Origin: an uncultured Rhodospirillaceae bacterium
GTDB taxonomy: Bacteria; Pseudomonadota; Alphaproteobacteria; Reyranellales; Reyranellaceae
Direction: 5' to 3'
Length of the DNA stretch: 64,000 nucleotides
Assembly (NCBI GenBank): GCA_945952105.1
Contig: CAMFGZ010000001.1
Coordinates: 280,333-344,332 of the forward strand
Shown: piece after piece, positions 1-7,325 of the stretch
Numbering within the stretch: position 1 is the stretch's first letter
Layout: each line of letters begins with the position of its first letter
Program-made: the position numbers and the translations under genes
Notes under the pieces: model-generated
The model's database searches: none
Told to the model about the DNA's origin: nothing
The model's input: only the letters and a program-made list of their open reading frames with translations

Positions 1-941
1 TCGCACTCGCGCCGTCTGTCGCGCCTGCCATCGTGCGTGCCCAGGGCAGTTATCCCGACAGGCAGATCCGCATGGTCATCCCGTTCGCCGCAGGCGGCAC
101 GACCGACCTGATGGCGCGCGCCGTCGGCCAGCACTTCGCGCAGGCCTGGGGCCAGCCCGTCGTGGCCGACAACCGAGCAGGTGCCAACGGCGTCGTGGCG
201 GGCGAAATAGTCGCCAAGGCGCCCGGCGACGGCTACACGCTCACCGTCGTGGCGATGGGGCACGCGATCAATCCGCTGATCTACAAGAAGCTGCCCTACG
301 ACGGCGTGAACGACTTCACCCTGATCAGCCTTCTCGCGACCTTCCCGCAGCTCGTACTCGTCAATCCGGCGGTCAAGGCCAACACGCTGCCCGAGCTGAT
401 CGAACTCGCGAGGTCGGCGTCCCCGCCACTCACCTATGCCTCGGGCGGCAACGGCTCGTCCCAGCATCTGGCGGGCGCGTTGTTCGCCCACATGGCAAAG
501 CTCAACCTGACCCATGTCGCCTACAAGGGCGGCAATCCGGCCCAGCTCGATCTGATGGCCGGCAACGTCAACATGATGATCACGCAGCCCAACTCGAAGG
601 ACCTGATCACCACGGGCAAGATGCGGGCACTCGCGGTCAGTTCCGCCAAGCGTAGCCAATACTATCCCGACCTCCCGACGGTCGCCGAAGCGGGCGTCCC
701 GGGTTACGAGTCGGTGGCTTGGTACGGCCTGCTCGGACCCAAGGGCATGCCGCCAGACCTGGTGCAGAAGATCGCCGACGAAACCGTCAAGGCTTGCGCG
801 ACGGAAGGCGCGAAATCGGTCGTGGCCGGGCAGGGCGGCGACATGGTCGCCGGCACGCCCAGCCAGTTTGCGGCGTTCATCGCCGCCGAGCGCAAGCGCT
901 ACGAGGCGATCGTTCGCGAAGCCAACATGACGGTCGACTAG
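1..941 (+). CDS. Bug-family (TctC-like) tripartite tricarboxylate transporter substrate-binding protein, 5' end missing
   Basis: The reading frame is open to the left edge, so the start and most of the signal peptide lie outside the window. The first visible residues end in APAIVRAQG, a typical export-signal cleavage region (the same string ends the signal of the homologue at 31003). Family hallmarks are visible: IRMVIPFAAGGTTDLMAR near the mature N-terminus, a GANGVVAGEIVAKAPGDGYT segment, and the LPTVAEAGVPGYE segment near the C-terminus. Bug proteins are periplasmic receptors for carboxylates such as tricarboxylates or aromatic acids. They often occur as orphans without the TctAB membrane partners, and none are in this window. 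The ligand cannot be predicted. Confidence 0.93.
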   Translation, partial: ALAPSVAPAIVRAQGSYPDRQIRMVIPFAAGGTTDLMARAVGQHFAQAWGQPVVADNRAGANGVVAGEIVAKAPGDGYTLTVVAMGHAINPLIYKKLPYDGVNDFTLISLLATFPQLVLVNPAVKANTLPELIELARSASPPLTYASGGNGSSQHLAGALFAHMAKLNLTHVAYKGGNPAQLDLMAGNVNMMITQPNSKDLITTGKMRALAVSSAKRSQYYPDLPTVAEAGVPGYESVAWYGLLGPKGMPPDLVQKIADETVKACATEGAKSVVAGQGGDMVAGTPSQFAAFIAAERKRYEAIVREANMTVD

Positions 942-950
942 CTTCGGCCG

Positions 951-1226
951 TCATCTGGTGCCGGGGGGTGGTGCCTGCCGGGTCGTATCGGAACCGACGC
1001 CGGGTTGGCCTGCGCTGGGTGCGCCGGGTGCAGTCGGCGCCGGGTTGATGGTCGAACTGCTCGGAGGCGGTGACGATGTCGGCCGCGGAACGGTCGGTGA
1101 GGTGCCGGCCGGCGCGGGCGATGTCGACAAGCCGCCGCTGCTCGCGCCGGGGCTGCCCGATTGTGCGTGAACCGTCCCGGCGACTGCAGCACAAGCCAGA
1201 ATGGCGATGAGGGTCTTTCTGCCCAT
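951..1226 (-). CDS. Small secreted Pro/Ser/Thr-rich protein of unknown function
   Basis: The 91-residue frame starts at an ATG preceded by a good Shine-Dalgarno (CTGGAGGACCGG). Residues 1-22 form a classic signal peptide (MGRKTLIAILACAAVAGTVHA, cleavage near AQ). The mature part is low complexity, rich in Pro, Ser, Thr, Gly and Ala, with no cysteine, and is probably disordered in the periplasm. It lies downstream of the SRPBCC gene on the same strand. The same frame stays open upstream into the SRPBCC gene, but the ribosome-binding site and signal peptide support the internal start. I recognise no family. Confidence 0.6.
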   Translation of the reverse strand: MGRKTLIAILACAAVAGTVHAQSGSPGASSGGLSTSPAPAGTSPTVPRPTSSPPPSSSTINPAPTAPGAPSAGQPGVGSDTTRQAPPPGTR

Positions 1227-1285
1227 CCGGTCCTCCAGAGGTTTGACGGAACAACCCCACGGAGGCCGCGCGCGTTGCAATCTTG

Positions 1286-1756
1286 TCAGAGTGTCGCGGC
1301 CAGCGCGGCCAGCTGTTCGGTGCAGAGGCCCCAGCCCTGATGGAAGCCCATCTTCTCGTGGGCCTCGCGGTCCTCGGCCGTCCAGTGCCGGACCCGCGCG
1401 GTGTAGAGCGTCTTGTCGTCCTTCTCCTCGAAGGTGAGGATCACCGTCATGAACGGCTTCTGCGAGGGCTGCCACGCCTCGGTAAAGGCGTCGGTGAAGA
1501 CCAGCCGTTGGTTGGGCACGACCTCGAGGTAGATGCCGCGATTGGGCATGTCCTGGCCATCGGGGCCGCGCATCACGATCAGGTTGGCGCCGCCGGCCCG
1601 CACGTCCATCTCGGCGACCGGCGTCTCGTAGGGCTTGGGCGCGAACCACTGCTTCAGAAGCGCGGGCTCGGTCCAGCAGCGATAGAGCTTTTCCGGGGAT
1701 GCGTCGATCAGTCGGGTCAGCACCAGTTCGCGGTCGTTCTCGGGCTCGGCGGTCAT
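1286..1756 (-). CDS. SRPBCC/AHSA1-domain protein (START-like fold)
   Basis: The 156-residue protein begins MTAEPENDRELVLTRLIDASPEKLYRCWTEP, the standard N-terminus of AHSA1-type SRPBCC proteins. The sequence LLKQWFAPKP and the closing segment HEKMGFHQGWGLCTEQL also fit the family, which forms a hydrophobic ligand-binding helix-grip fold. No enzymatic residue can be assigned. The start at 1756 has a GAGGAG Shine-Dalgarno six bases upstream; a longer frame from 1816 lacks one and its extra 20 residues do not look conserved. It is the second-last gene of a leftward group of four. Confidence 0.88.
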   Translation of the reverse strand: MTAEPENDRELVLTRLIDASPEKLYRCWTEPALLKQWFAPKPYETPVAEMDVRAGGANLIVMRGPDGQDMPNRGIYLEVVPNQRLVFTDAFTEAWQPSQKPFMTVILTFEEKDDKTLYTARVRHWTAEDREAHEKMGFHQGWGLCTEQLAALAATL

Positions 1757-1828
1757 ATCGGGCTCCTCGTGAGGTGTTGTATCCCGAGGACGCGCGGACC
1801 CCACCCGCTCCGACACGAGGATCGAATT

Positions 1829-2941
1829 TTATTCGCGGGGCCCGTAGGCGCCGGGCGTCACACCGCCATATTCGTGGCTGACGCGTCCGTTCCAGCCGTA
1901 GCCGACATAGCCGCCAGCGGCGTCATAAAGATAGTCGAAGCCTTCGAGGAACATCCGGCCGGTGTTCACGAAGACGGTGGGATCGCGCACCACGACGACA
2001 CGCTCGGGATGGAGCGGATTGCCGCGGCGGCCGGTGCGGAATTCGTAGAAGGCGGGCTGCGGACGCTGGCGGTCCGGCATGAGGAGTTCGATACGCGTGT
2101 CCTCGGGAACCCCCCGCCCGCGCTGAAGGCCCGAACCCGCGGGCGGCGAGAGAAACATGTAGTCGATGCCCGTATCCATCAGCATTGTCCCGCGGCCCGA
2201 CACGCCATTGACCGAAACCGTCATGGGCGCGCCGTTCCAGTCGGGAACCCCCGGCGGATGAGCCTTGGGTGTCAGTTTCACGAACGCCATGTGGCGGGTG
2301 AGGGCGGGGGTCATGCCGAGATGTACGCCGGTGCGGGTGATGACATAGCCCGGGCGCACCGAGCTGACCGGCCGTCCGGAGGCGAGCGACACGAGGCTCA
2401 CGAAGGGATTCTTGGGCGAGGTGTTGTCGGCGGTCGCCTGCGCCGCCCCCCGGTCGAAGCCGATGCCCATGAAGCCGACATTGCGCGGATCCGATTCCGG
2501 CCGGCAGTCGCGCGCATGTTCGAGGCAGGTGATCTCCTTGACGCGCAGCACCTGCACGCGCGCGGTCGCGACGGGGGTATGGGCGTCGCGGCGGATGACG
2601 ACGTCCGTCATCCAGTGCTCTCCGGTGAGCACGCGACCGCTGCTGTTATAGACAAGCCGGCCCGGCCCCTGCGAAACGTCGTTCGGACCGGGCGTGAAGT
2701 GCTCGGCAGACACGACGATACCGGTCGAGCCGGTATCCATGCCGAACCAGCGCGGCCGGCTGCCGTTGAGGCTGAGCCAGATCTGCGGCACGTGCGACAT
2801 GGAGATGTGGCCGTTGGCAAAAGGAATCTCGATTGCCTCGAGCCCTTCGTAGGCCCGCCAGAGCTCCTGGGCGCGGGCGCCGGCCAGCGTCGACAGGCAG
2901 AGCGCGAGGGTCGCGGCAACGATCTTCAGCGGGCGCAGCAT
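1829..2941 (-). CDS. Secreted pepsin-like (bilobal) aspartic protease homologue
   Basis: The 370-residue protein has a signal peptide (MLRPLKIVAATLALCLSTLAGARAQ). Two Asp-Thr-Gly motifs occur, at residues 69-71 (FGMDTGSTGIVVS) and 256-258 (LMDTGIDYMFLS), spaced as in two-lobed A1 aspartic proteases. NVGFMGIGFDR around residue 155 resembles the G-I-L-G-L-G strand that follows the first lobe in pepsins. I infer a periplasmic pepsin-like fold; whether it is catalytic is unknown, because the second motif is DTGID rather than DTGT/S. The start at 2941 is chosen because it begins the signal peptide. The next gene upstream ends 25 bases away on the same strand. Confidence 0.68.
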   Translation of the reverse strand: MLRPLKIVAATLALCLSTLAGARAQELWRAYEGLEAIEIPFANGHISMSHVPQIWLSLNGSRPRWFGMDTGSTGIVVSAEHFTPGPNDVSQGPGRLVYNSSGRVLTGEHWMTDVVIRRDAHTPVATARVQVLRVKEITCLEHARDCRPESDPRNVGFMGIGFDRGAAQATADNTSPKNPFVSLVSLASGRPVSSVRPGYVITRTGVHLGMTPALTRHMAFVKLTPKAHPPGVPDWNGAPMTVSVNGVSGRGTMLMDTGIDYMFLSPPAGSGLQRGRGVPEDTRIELLMPDRQRPQPAFYEFRTGRRGNPLHPERVVVVRDPTVFVNTGRMFLEGFDYLYDAAGGYVGYGWNGRVSHEYGGVTPGAYGPRE

Positions 2942-2966
2942 GAGGATTCTTTCTTCGTCAAGATCG

Positions 2967-3845
2967 TCATTCGGGCAGGTCGAAGTCCCGTCCATCCGAT
3001 TTGATGCCGGCCTTTGCGAACCAGTCGGGGCCGAGCAGGCTGATCGGCTTGCCGGTGCATTTCAGGTTGGCGACCTGCGTGCCGTCACGCTCAACGGCAA
3101 CACCGGCTTTCTCCTGCGGCTGGCCGCGCGGGCCCCAGTTGCCGATGCCGGTATAGACGACGAAGCCGACCGACTTCGTGGAGACGCGCAGCCACGCGCC
3201 GCCGCCGCCGGAAAAGGCAAGCGTATCGCCGTTGGCCGCCTGCGGCGGCACGAGTTGGGCAGCCGGGAGGGTGAGGTCGAGCGCCTTCGCATCGGGATTG
3301 CCCGTGCGGTACTGCAGGTAGCCCCGGTTCGGCGCGGCGTCCTTCGACGCACACACCGAGACGAGCTTGTTCGGGTTGGTGTAGCAGGAGAAGACGACGG
3401 TCTCGGCCGGAGTACAGAAGGATGCCGGCTTCGTGGCCTGCGCAGCTGGGGCAGGGGCCGCTGGCGCGGGCGGTGGCGGCGGCGTGGTCCCGATGGTCGT
3501 CGGCTTGACCGCGACGACCAGGACGACCAGGTCGCTCTTCTTGCAGTCAGGGTCTCCCTGGCACGACGGAGACTGAACGCGGGTCGCCTTGTAGGTCAGC
3601 GCGAGGCGTTTGCCCTTCAGAGACTTCTCCTGGGCGCACAGATCGAAATCAGCAGGCTCTCTGAAGGGCCGGCCGCGATCGTCCTCGAACCTGATGAGGC
3701 AAAACGTGTCACCATTCTCGAATGACACAGGGATGCCGAACGCATGCTTTGTCATGCCGCCGACCGAGACCGTGTCCTGTGCGATGGCCGGACAATTCAG
3801 GAGCAGAGCGGTTGCGACGGCACTTGAAAGGGAGAGGGTACGCAC
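2967..3845 (-). CDS. Secreted protein with proline-rich linker, function unknown
   Basis: I place the start at a GTG (3845) because it immediately begins a signal peptide (VRTLSLSSAVATALLLNCPAIAQ) and has GGAG eight bases upstream. That gives 292 residues; a longer frame to 4067 would hide the signal peptide. The mature protein has two regions, each with several cysteines, joined by a PPPPPAPAAPAPAAQ-type linker around residue 145. The second region carries FCTPAETVVFSCYT and LKCTGKPISLLGPDWF. No known family was recognised. It is the first gene of the leftward group that includes the aspartic protease homologue. Confidence 0.7.
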   Translation of the reverse strand: MRTLSLSSAVATALLLNCPAIAQDTVSVGGMTKHAFGIPVSFENGDTFCLIRFEDDRGRPFREPADFDLCAQEKSLKGKRLALTYKATRVQSPSCQGDPDCKKSDLVVLVVAVKPTTIGTTPPPPPAPAAPAPAAQATKPASFCTPAETVVFSCYTNPNKLVSVCASKDAAPNRGYLQYRTGNPDAKALDLTLPAAQLVPPQAANGDTLAFSGGGGAWLRVSTKSVGFVVYTGIGNWGPRGQPQEKAGVAVERDGTQVANLKCTGKPISLLGPDWFAKAGIKSDGRDFDLPE

Positions 3846-4083
3846 GACGGGCTCCGGGGCTGAGGCGGATGCGCCAATTCTTAGACGACACGCGCATAAA
3901 AGTCGCGTCAACAATGCAAAAGACCCGCTCCAGCACATGCCGGGCGGGCCTTCAGGAGTTCGCCGGTACATCCGCGGCTCAACTCTTGTGCGGTATAAAC
4001 GGCATGCACTGCAAATGGTTGCTTCGAACGGCTGAGTCACAAGATAGACGCAACTATTGCAGAGCAACTATCGTTGACCCTGC

Positions 4084-4434
4084 ATGAGCGACAGCCCGAC
4101 CCTCGAAGAGATCAGCCCTTATCTGGTTCTGGGCCAAGCCGACGATTCCGGGCAGCCGATCGTCGAAACGGCACGCGCGCTGCACGACCTCATCGTGACG
4201 TTCCCGCCACAGGGCCATTATTCGGTGCGGACGGTAGAGGACGAGTGCGGCCCGGCGATCCACTGTGCCTTCGAACGCAAGGGCGACGCCGACAGATTGG
4301 CCTTGGCGGTGGGCGCTATCGAAATCGCCCGCTACGAGAACTATCGCAGCGAGCGGGCTTTCTTCCTGGATGAGAAGGCAACGCGCACGATCCGCCGGAT
4401 GCTGGAGCGCCGGCGGGCGATGGCTTCCGCCTAG
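4084..4434 (+). CDS. Hypothetical cytoplasmic protein, 116 aa
   Basis: This is a short acidic protein (MSDSPTLEEISPYLVLGQAD...) without a signal peptide or membrane segment. Third-position G/C bias matches its neighbours, and the C-terminal half looks helical and basic (ATRTIRRMLERRRAM). No good Shine-Dalgarno precedes the ATG. The stop codon overlaps that of the opposing gene in a shared CTAG at 4431-4434. No family was recognised. Confidence 0.65.
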   Translation: MSDSPTLEEISPYLVLGQADDSGQPIVETARALHDLIVTFPPQGHYSVRTVEDECGPAIHCAFERKGDADRLALAVGAIEIARYENYRSERAFFLDEKATRTIRRMLERRRAMASA

Positions 4435-4694
4435 AGAATTCCAAACAGGCGCGCAACCCGCTGGACCGCCCCCCACGCCGGATCCAGCGTGGCAAAGGTC
4501 CGCGCCATCTCGTTGGCATCTTTCAGCAGTGCCTTCAGCTTGACGTCGCTCGGTTCGTCCTTCTCGGCTTCAAGACGCGCCTCCTCGAAGAGGGCGCGCA
4601 GTTCGCGCATCTCCTCAGTGTAGTCGGCATCGATCGCCTTCACCGAATCGGCAAGGGCGCTGGCGAGGGTCGGGTCGTTCGCTTTGTCGGTCAT
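4431..4694 (-). CDS. Small helical hypothetical protein downstream of the CoxL-like gene
   Basis: The 87-residue protein is strongly charged and predicted helical (DADYTEEMRELRALFEEARLEAEKDEP), with a C-terminal AWGAVQRVARLFGIL. It starts five bases after the stop of the molybdenum hydroxylase gene on the same strand, so the two are probably co-transcribed. No family was recognised. A role with the upstream enzyme is possible only by position. Confidence 0.7.
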   Translation of the reverse strand: MTDKANDPTLASALADSVKAIDADYTEEMRELRALFEEARLEAEKDEPSDVKLKALLKDANEMARTFATLDPAWGAVQRVARLFGIL

Positions 4695-4699
4695 ACTCT

Positions 4700-7042
4700 C
4701 TACGCTGCTTTCCTGGCTCGATGGGCCTCGATGGCGGCCCACAGGGACGATGCGGTGACGGGCATGTCGATATGCTTCAGCCCGGTATGCGGATGGATCG
4801 CGTCTACGATGGCGTTGATGACCGACGGCGGCGCGCCGATCGCTCCGGCCTCGCCGGCGCCCTTCACGCCCAGGGGATTGGTCGTGCACAGGCTGTTGTG
4901 CATGTCGAACTTCACATGCGGCACCACGTCTGCTCGAGGCAGGGCATAGTCCATGAAGGAACCGCTCATGAGCTGGCCCGAATCGTGATCGTATATGGTC
5001 TTTTCGGTCAGCGCCTGGCCGACACCCTGGCCCACGCCGCCATGGACCTGGCCTTGCAACAGCAGCGGATTAAGCGCGGTGCCGAAATCGTCCATGATCG
5101 AGTAGTTCAGGATTTCGAGTGTTCCCGTGTCGGGATCGATCTCGAGTTCGCAGACATGGCAGCCATTGGGGAAGGTCGCCGCCTGCGGCGTACGCGTGAA
5201 CGCGTCGTCGAGGCCGGGCTTGCCGCCCTCCGGCACATGCTTGGGATCCTTGGCCGCGCGCGCCACGTCGAACAGGCTCATAGTGCGGTCGGTGCCGACG
5301 ATGCGGAAGGTGGCATCGGCATATTCGATATCACCGGCCGCCGCTTCCATCGCCGATGCGGCGACCAGCTTGCCCTTCTCAATGATGTTGTCGCTGACGC
5401 CCAGCACGGCGGCACCCGCGACCGGGATCGAGCGGCTGCCGCCGGTCATGCCCTCGGGCGTGAAGTCGGAATCGCCTTGCACGATGCGGATGCGGTCGGC
5501 GTCGACGCCTAGCCGCGCCGACATGATCTGGGTGAAGGCCGTCTCATGGCCTTGGCCGTTGGTCTGCACGCCCACGAACACGGTGATCGTGTCATCGTCG
5601 TTGAACTTCGCGATGGCACTTTCCGGTGCGCCGCCCGAGCATTTCTCGACATAGGTGGCCATGCCGATGCCGCGCCACTTGCCCTTGGCCAGCGAGGCTG
5701 CGCGGCGGGCGGGGAAACCATTCCAGTCGGCCTTCTCCATGCCTTTCAGCATGACGTTGTCGAAATCGCCGGAATCGAAGGTGTCGCCCAGCGCGGTGTT
5801 CCACGGTATCTGGTCGGGCTTCACGAGGTTGCGCTTGCGGATCTCGGCCGGACCGAGGCCGGTCTCGCGGCCGATATGGTCGACGAAGCGTTCCAGCAGA
5901 TAGGCCGCTTCCGGACGGCCGGCGCCGCGATAGGCGTCGGTGGGCACGGTATTGGTCATGACGCCCTTCACGTTCACGTAGATCGCAGGCGTCTGGTAGA
6001 GGCCGGCCAGCATGCCGCTGCCCGCCATGGTCGGGATGAATGCGCCGAAATGGCTGAGATAGGCGCCGAGCGCGGCATGGGTTGTGACGCGCAGGGCAAG
6101 GAACTTGCAATCCTTGTCGAGCGCCATCTCCGCCAGCGAGACATGATCGCGGCCCTGCACGTCGGAGAGGAAGGCCTCCTGGCGATCGGGGATCCACTTC
6201 ACGGTACGCTTCAGCTCGCGGCTGGCCCAAACGACCAGTGGATATTCCGGGTGGACGAAGATCTTCATGCCGAACCCGCCGCCCACGTCGCCGGTTCGGA
6301 CGCGCAGCTTGGATTGGCCGATCTTCAGGATCATGTCGGCGACCACCGGGCGGATGACGCTGACGCCCTGCGAGGACACCCAGAGCGTCGAGCGGTCGTC
6401 GGCCGGGTCGTACTCGCAGATGGCGCCGCGCGGCTCCATCGAGTTCACGACCAGGCGGTTGTTGACGATCTCCAGCTTCACGACCCGGTCGGCCTTGGCG
6501 AAGGCCGCTTCGGTGCGTGCGCGGTCGCCCATCTCCCAGTCGAACACCAGGTTGCCCGCGATATGGTCATGGACCAGCGGCGCGCCCGGCTGGGCGGACT
6601 CGAAGGTGCCGACCGTGTGCGGGCGCGGAGCGTAGTCGATCTCGATGAGTTCGGAGGCATCCTTCGCCTGCTCCAGCGTCTCGGCGACGACGAGCGCCAC
6701 CGGGTCGCCGACGTGACGTACACGGTCGAGGGCGAGCATCGGCCGGGGGGTCTCGCCGCGCGGAGTACAGTCGCGGTTGGTTACAGGCACGAGGCAGGGA
6801 AGATCGCCATATCCCGCCTTCTTCACGTCCTCGCCGGTCAGGACGAGAAGTACACCAGGGGCCTTCCCTGCCGCGATTGTGTCGATGCTCTTGATGTCGG
6901 CATGGGCATGTGGCGAGCGCAGCACGTACGCGCGGGCTGCCGGCGCAGAGAGCTTGGTGTCGTCCGTATAGCGACCGCCGCCGGTGAGAAGTCTCGGGTC
7001 CTCGACCCGGCGGACCGACTGACCAATGCCGAACTTCGCCAT
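4700..7042 (-). CDS. Xanthine dehydrogenase/CoxL-family molybdopterin-binding subunit (form II-like), no partner subunits nearby
   Basis: The 780-residue protein has the standard large-subunit layout: GIGQSVRRVEDPRLLTGGGRYTDD at the N-terminus, GGGFGMK at 254-260, the active-site loop AYRGAGRPE at 370-378 and GAGEAG at 728-733 with the conserved catalytic-type Glu (731). True form I CO dehydrogenases carry AYRCSFR with a catalytic Cys; this protein has the AYRGAGR loop of form II/other hydroxylases, so CO oxidation is not supported. Such subunits bind molybdopterin cytosine dinucleotide and hydroxylate heterocycles or aldehydes. The FAD and [2Fe-2S] subunits are not in the window. The ATG at 7042 is preferred over a TTG three bases earlier because GGAGG lies six bases upstream of it. 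Confidence 0.92.
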   Translation of the reverse strand: MAKFGIGQSVRRVEDPRLLTGGGRYTDDTKLSAPAARAYVLRSPHAHADIKSIDTIAAGKAPGVLLVLTGEDVKKAGYGDLPCLVPVTNRDCTPRGETPRPMLALDRVRHVGDPVALVVAETLEQAKDASELIEIDYAPRPHTVGTFESAQPGAPLVHDHIAGNLVFDWEMGDRARTEAAFAKADRVVKLEIVNNRLVVNSMEPRGAICEYDPADDRSTLWVSSQGVSVIRPVVADMILKIGQSKLRVRTGDVGGGFGMKIFVHPEYPLVVWASRELKRTVKWIPDRQEAFLSDVQGRDHVSLAEMALDKDCKFLALRVTTHAALGAYLSHFGAFIPTMAGSGMLAGLYQTPAIYVNVKGVMTNTVPTDAYRGAGRPEAAYLLERFVDHIGRETGLGPAEIRKRNLVKPDQIPWNTALGDTFDSGDFDNVMLKGMEKADWNGFPARRAASLAKGKWRGIGMATYVEKCSGGAPESAIAKFNDDDTITVFVGVQTNGQGHETAFTQIMSARLGVDADRIRIVQGDSDFTPEGMTGGSRSIPVAGAAVLGVSDNIIEKGKLVAASAMEAAAGDIEYADATFRIVGTDRTMSLFDVARAAKDPKHVPEGGKPGLDDAFTRTPQAATFPNGCHVCELEIDPDTGTLEILNYSIMDDFGTALNPLLLQGQVHGGVGQGVGQALTEKTIYDHDSGQLMSGSFMDYALPRADVVPHVKFDMHNSLCTTNPLGVKGAGEAGAIGAPPSVINAIVDAIHPHTGLKHIDMPVTASSLWAAIEAHRARKAA

Positions 7043-7090
7043 CAAATTCCTCCGTGTTGTCCGGAGGTTAGCCCGCCGAAGGTGCGCTCG

Positions 7091-7267
7091 CTACAGGATC
7101 GTCCAGACGAATCCCGCCATGACGACAAGCAGGCCTGCGCCCAGTCCGAGCCAGGTTCCTGCGGTGGGAACGCGGATTTCCGGCTGACAGAGCGTCGGTT
7201 CGGGCGACTCTTCGAGGTTCTTGAAGCCCTGTGCCACGGCAAACCTCACTGACTGCGATTTCGTCAT
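7091..7267 (-). CDS. Small single-pass membrane protein candidate
   Basis: The 58-residue frame MTKSQSVRFAVAQGFKNLEE... ends with one hydrophobic stretch (GTWLGLGAGLLVVMAGFVW, residues 38-56), the pattern of a tail-anchored protein. It lies upstream of the CoxL-like gene on the same strand and divergent from the kinase gene, leaving 58 bases between the two starts. The ribosome-binding site is weak (GCAGCGGA). No family was recognised; the membrane segment and the position make it more likely than a random frame. Confidence 0.45.
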   Translation of the reverse strand: MTKSQSVRFAVAQGFKNLEESPEPTLCQPEIRVPTAGTWLGLGAGLLVVMAGFVWTIL

Positions 7268-7325
7268 TCCGCTGCCCGAGGAACGCCCGCGCCTGCTGGA
7301 CGTTGCTTTCGGGGGCAGGAGTGAA

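Noticed and set aside
951..1649. Single 232-residue protein covering the small secreted gene and part of the SRPBCC gene
   Set aside because: The upstream part overlaps the SRPBCC gene in another frame. The internal ATG at 1226 has a good ribosome-binding site and begins a signal peptide.
1283..3004. Long plus-strand open frame of 573 codons
   Set aside because: It is antisense to the SRPBCC and aspartic protease genes, has no recognised domain and is expected from high G/C at third codon positions.
4050..4071. Direct repeat GCAACTAT twice before the 4084 gene
   Set aside because: Two 8-base copies 14 bases apart can occur by chance; there is no other sign of a regulatory site.
5546..7252. 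Long plus-strand open frame across the CoxL-like gene
   Set aside because: It is a shadow frame; the minus strand encodes a full-length molybdenum hydroxylase subunit with all motifs.
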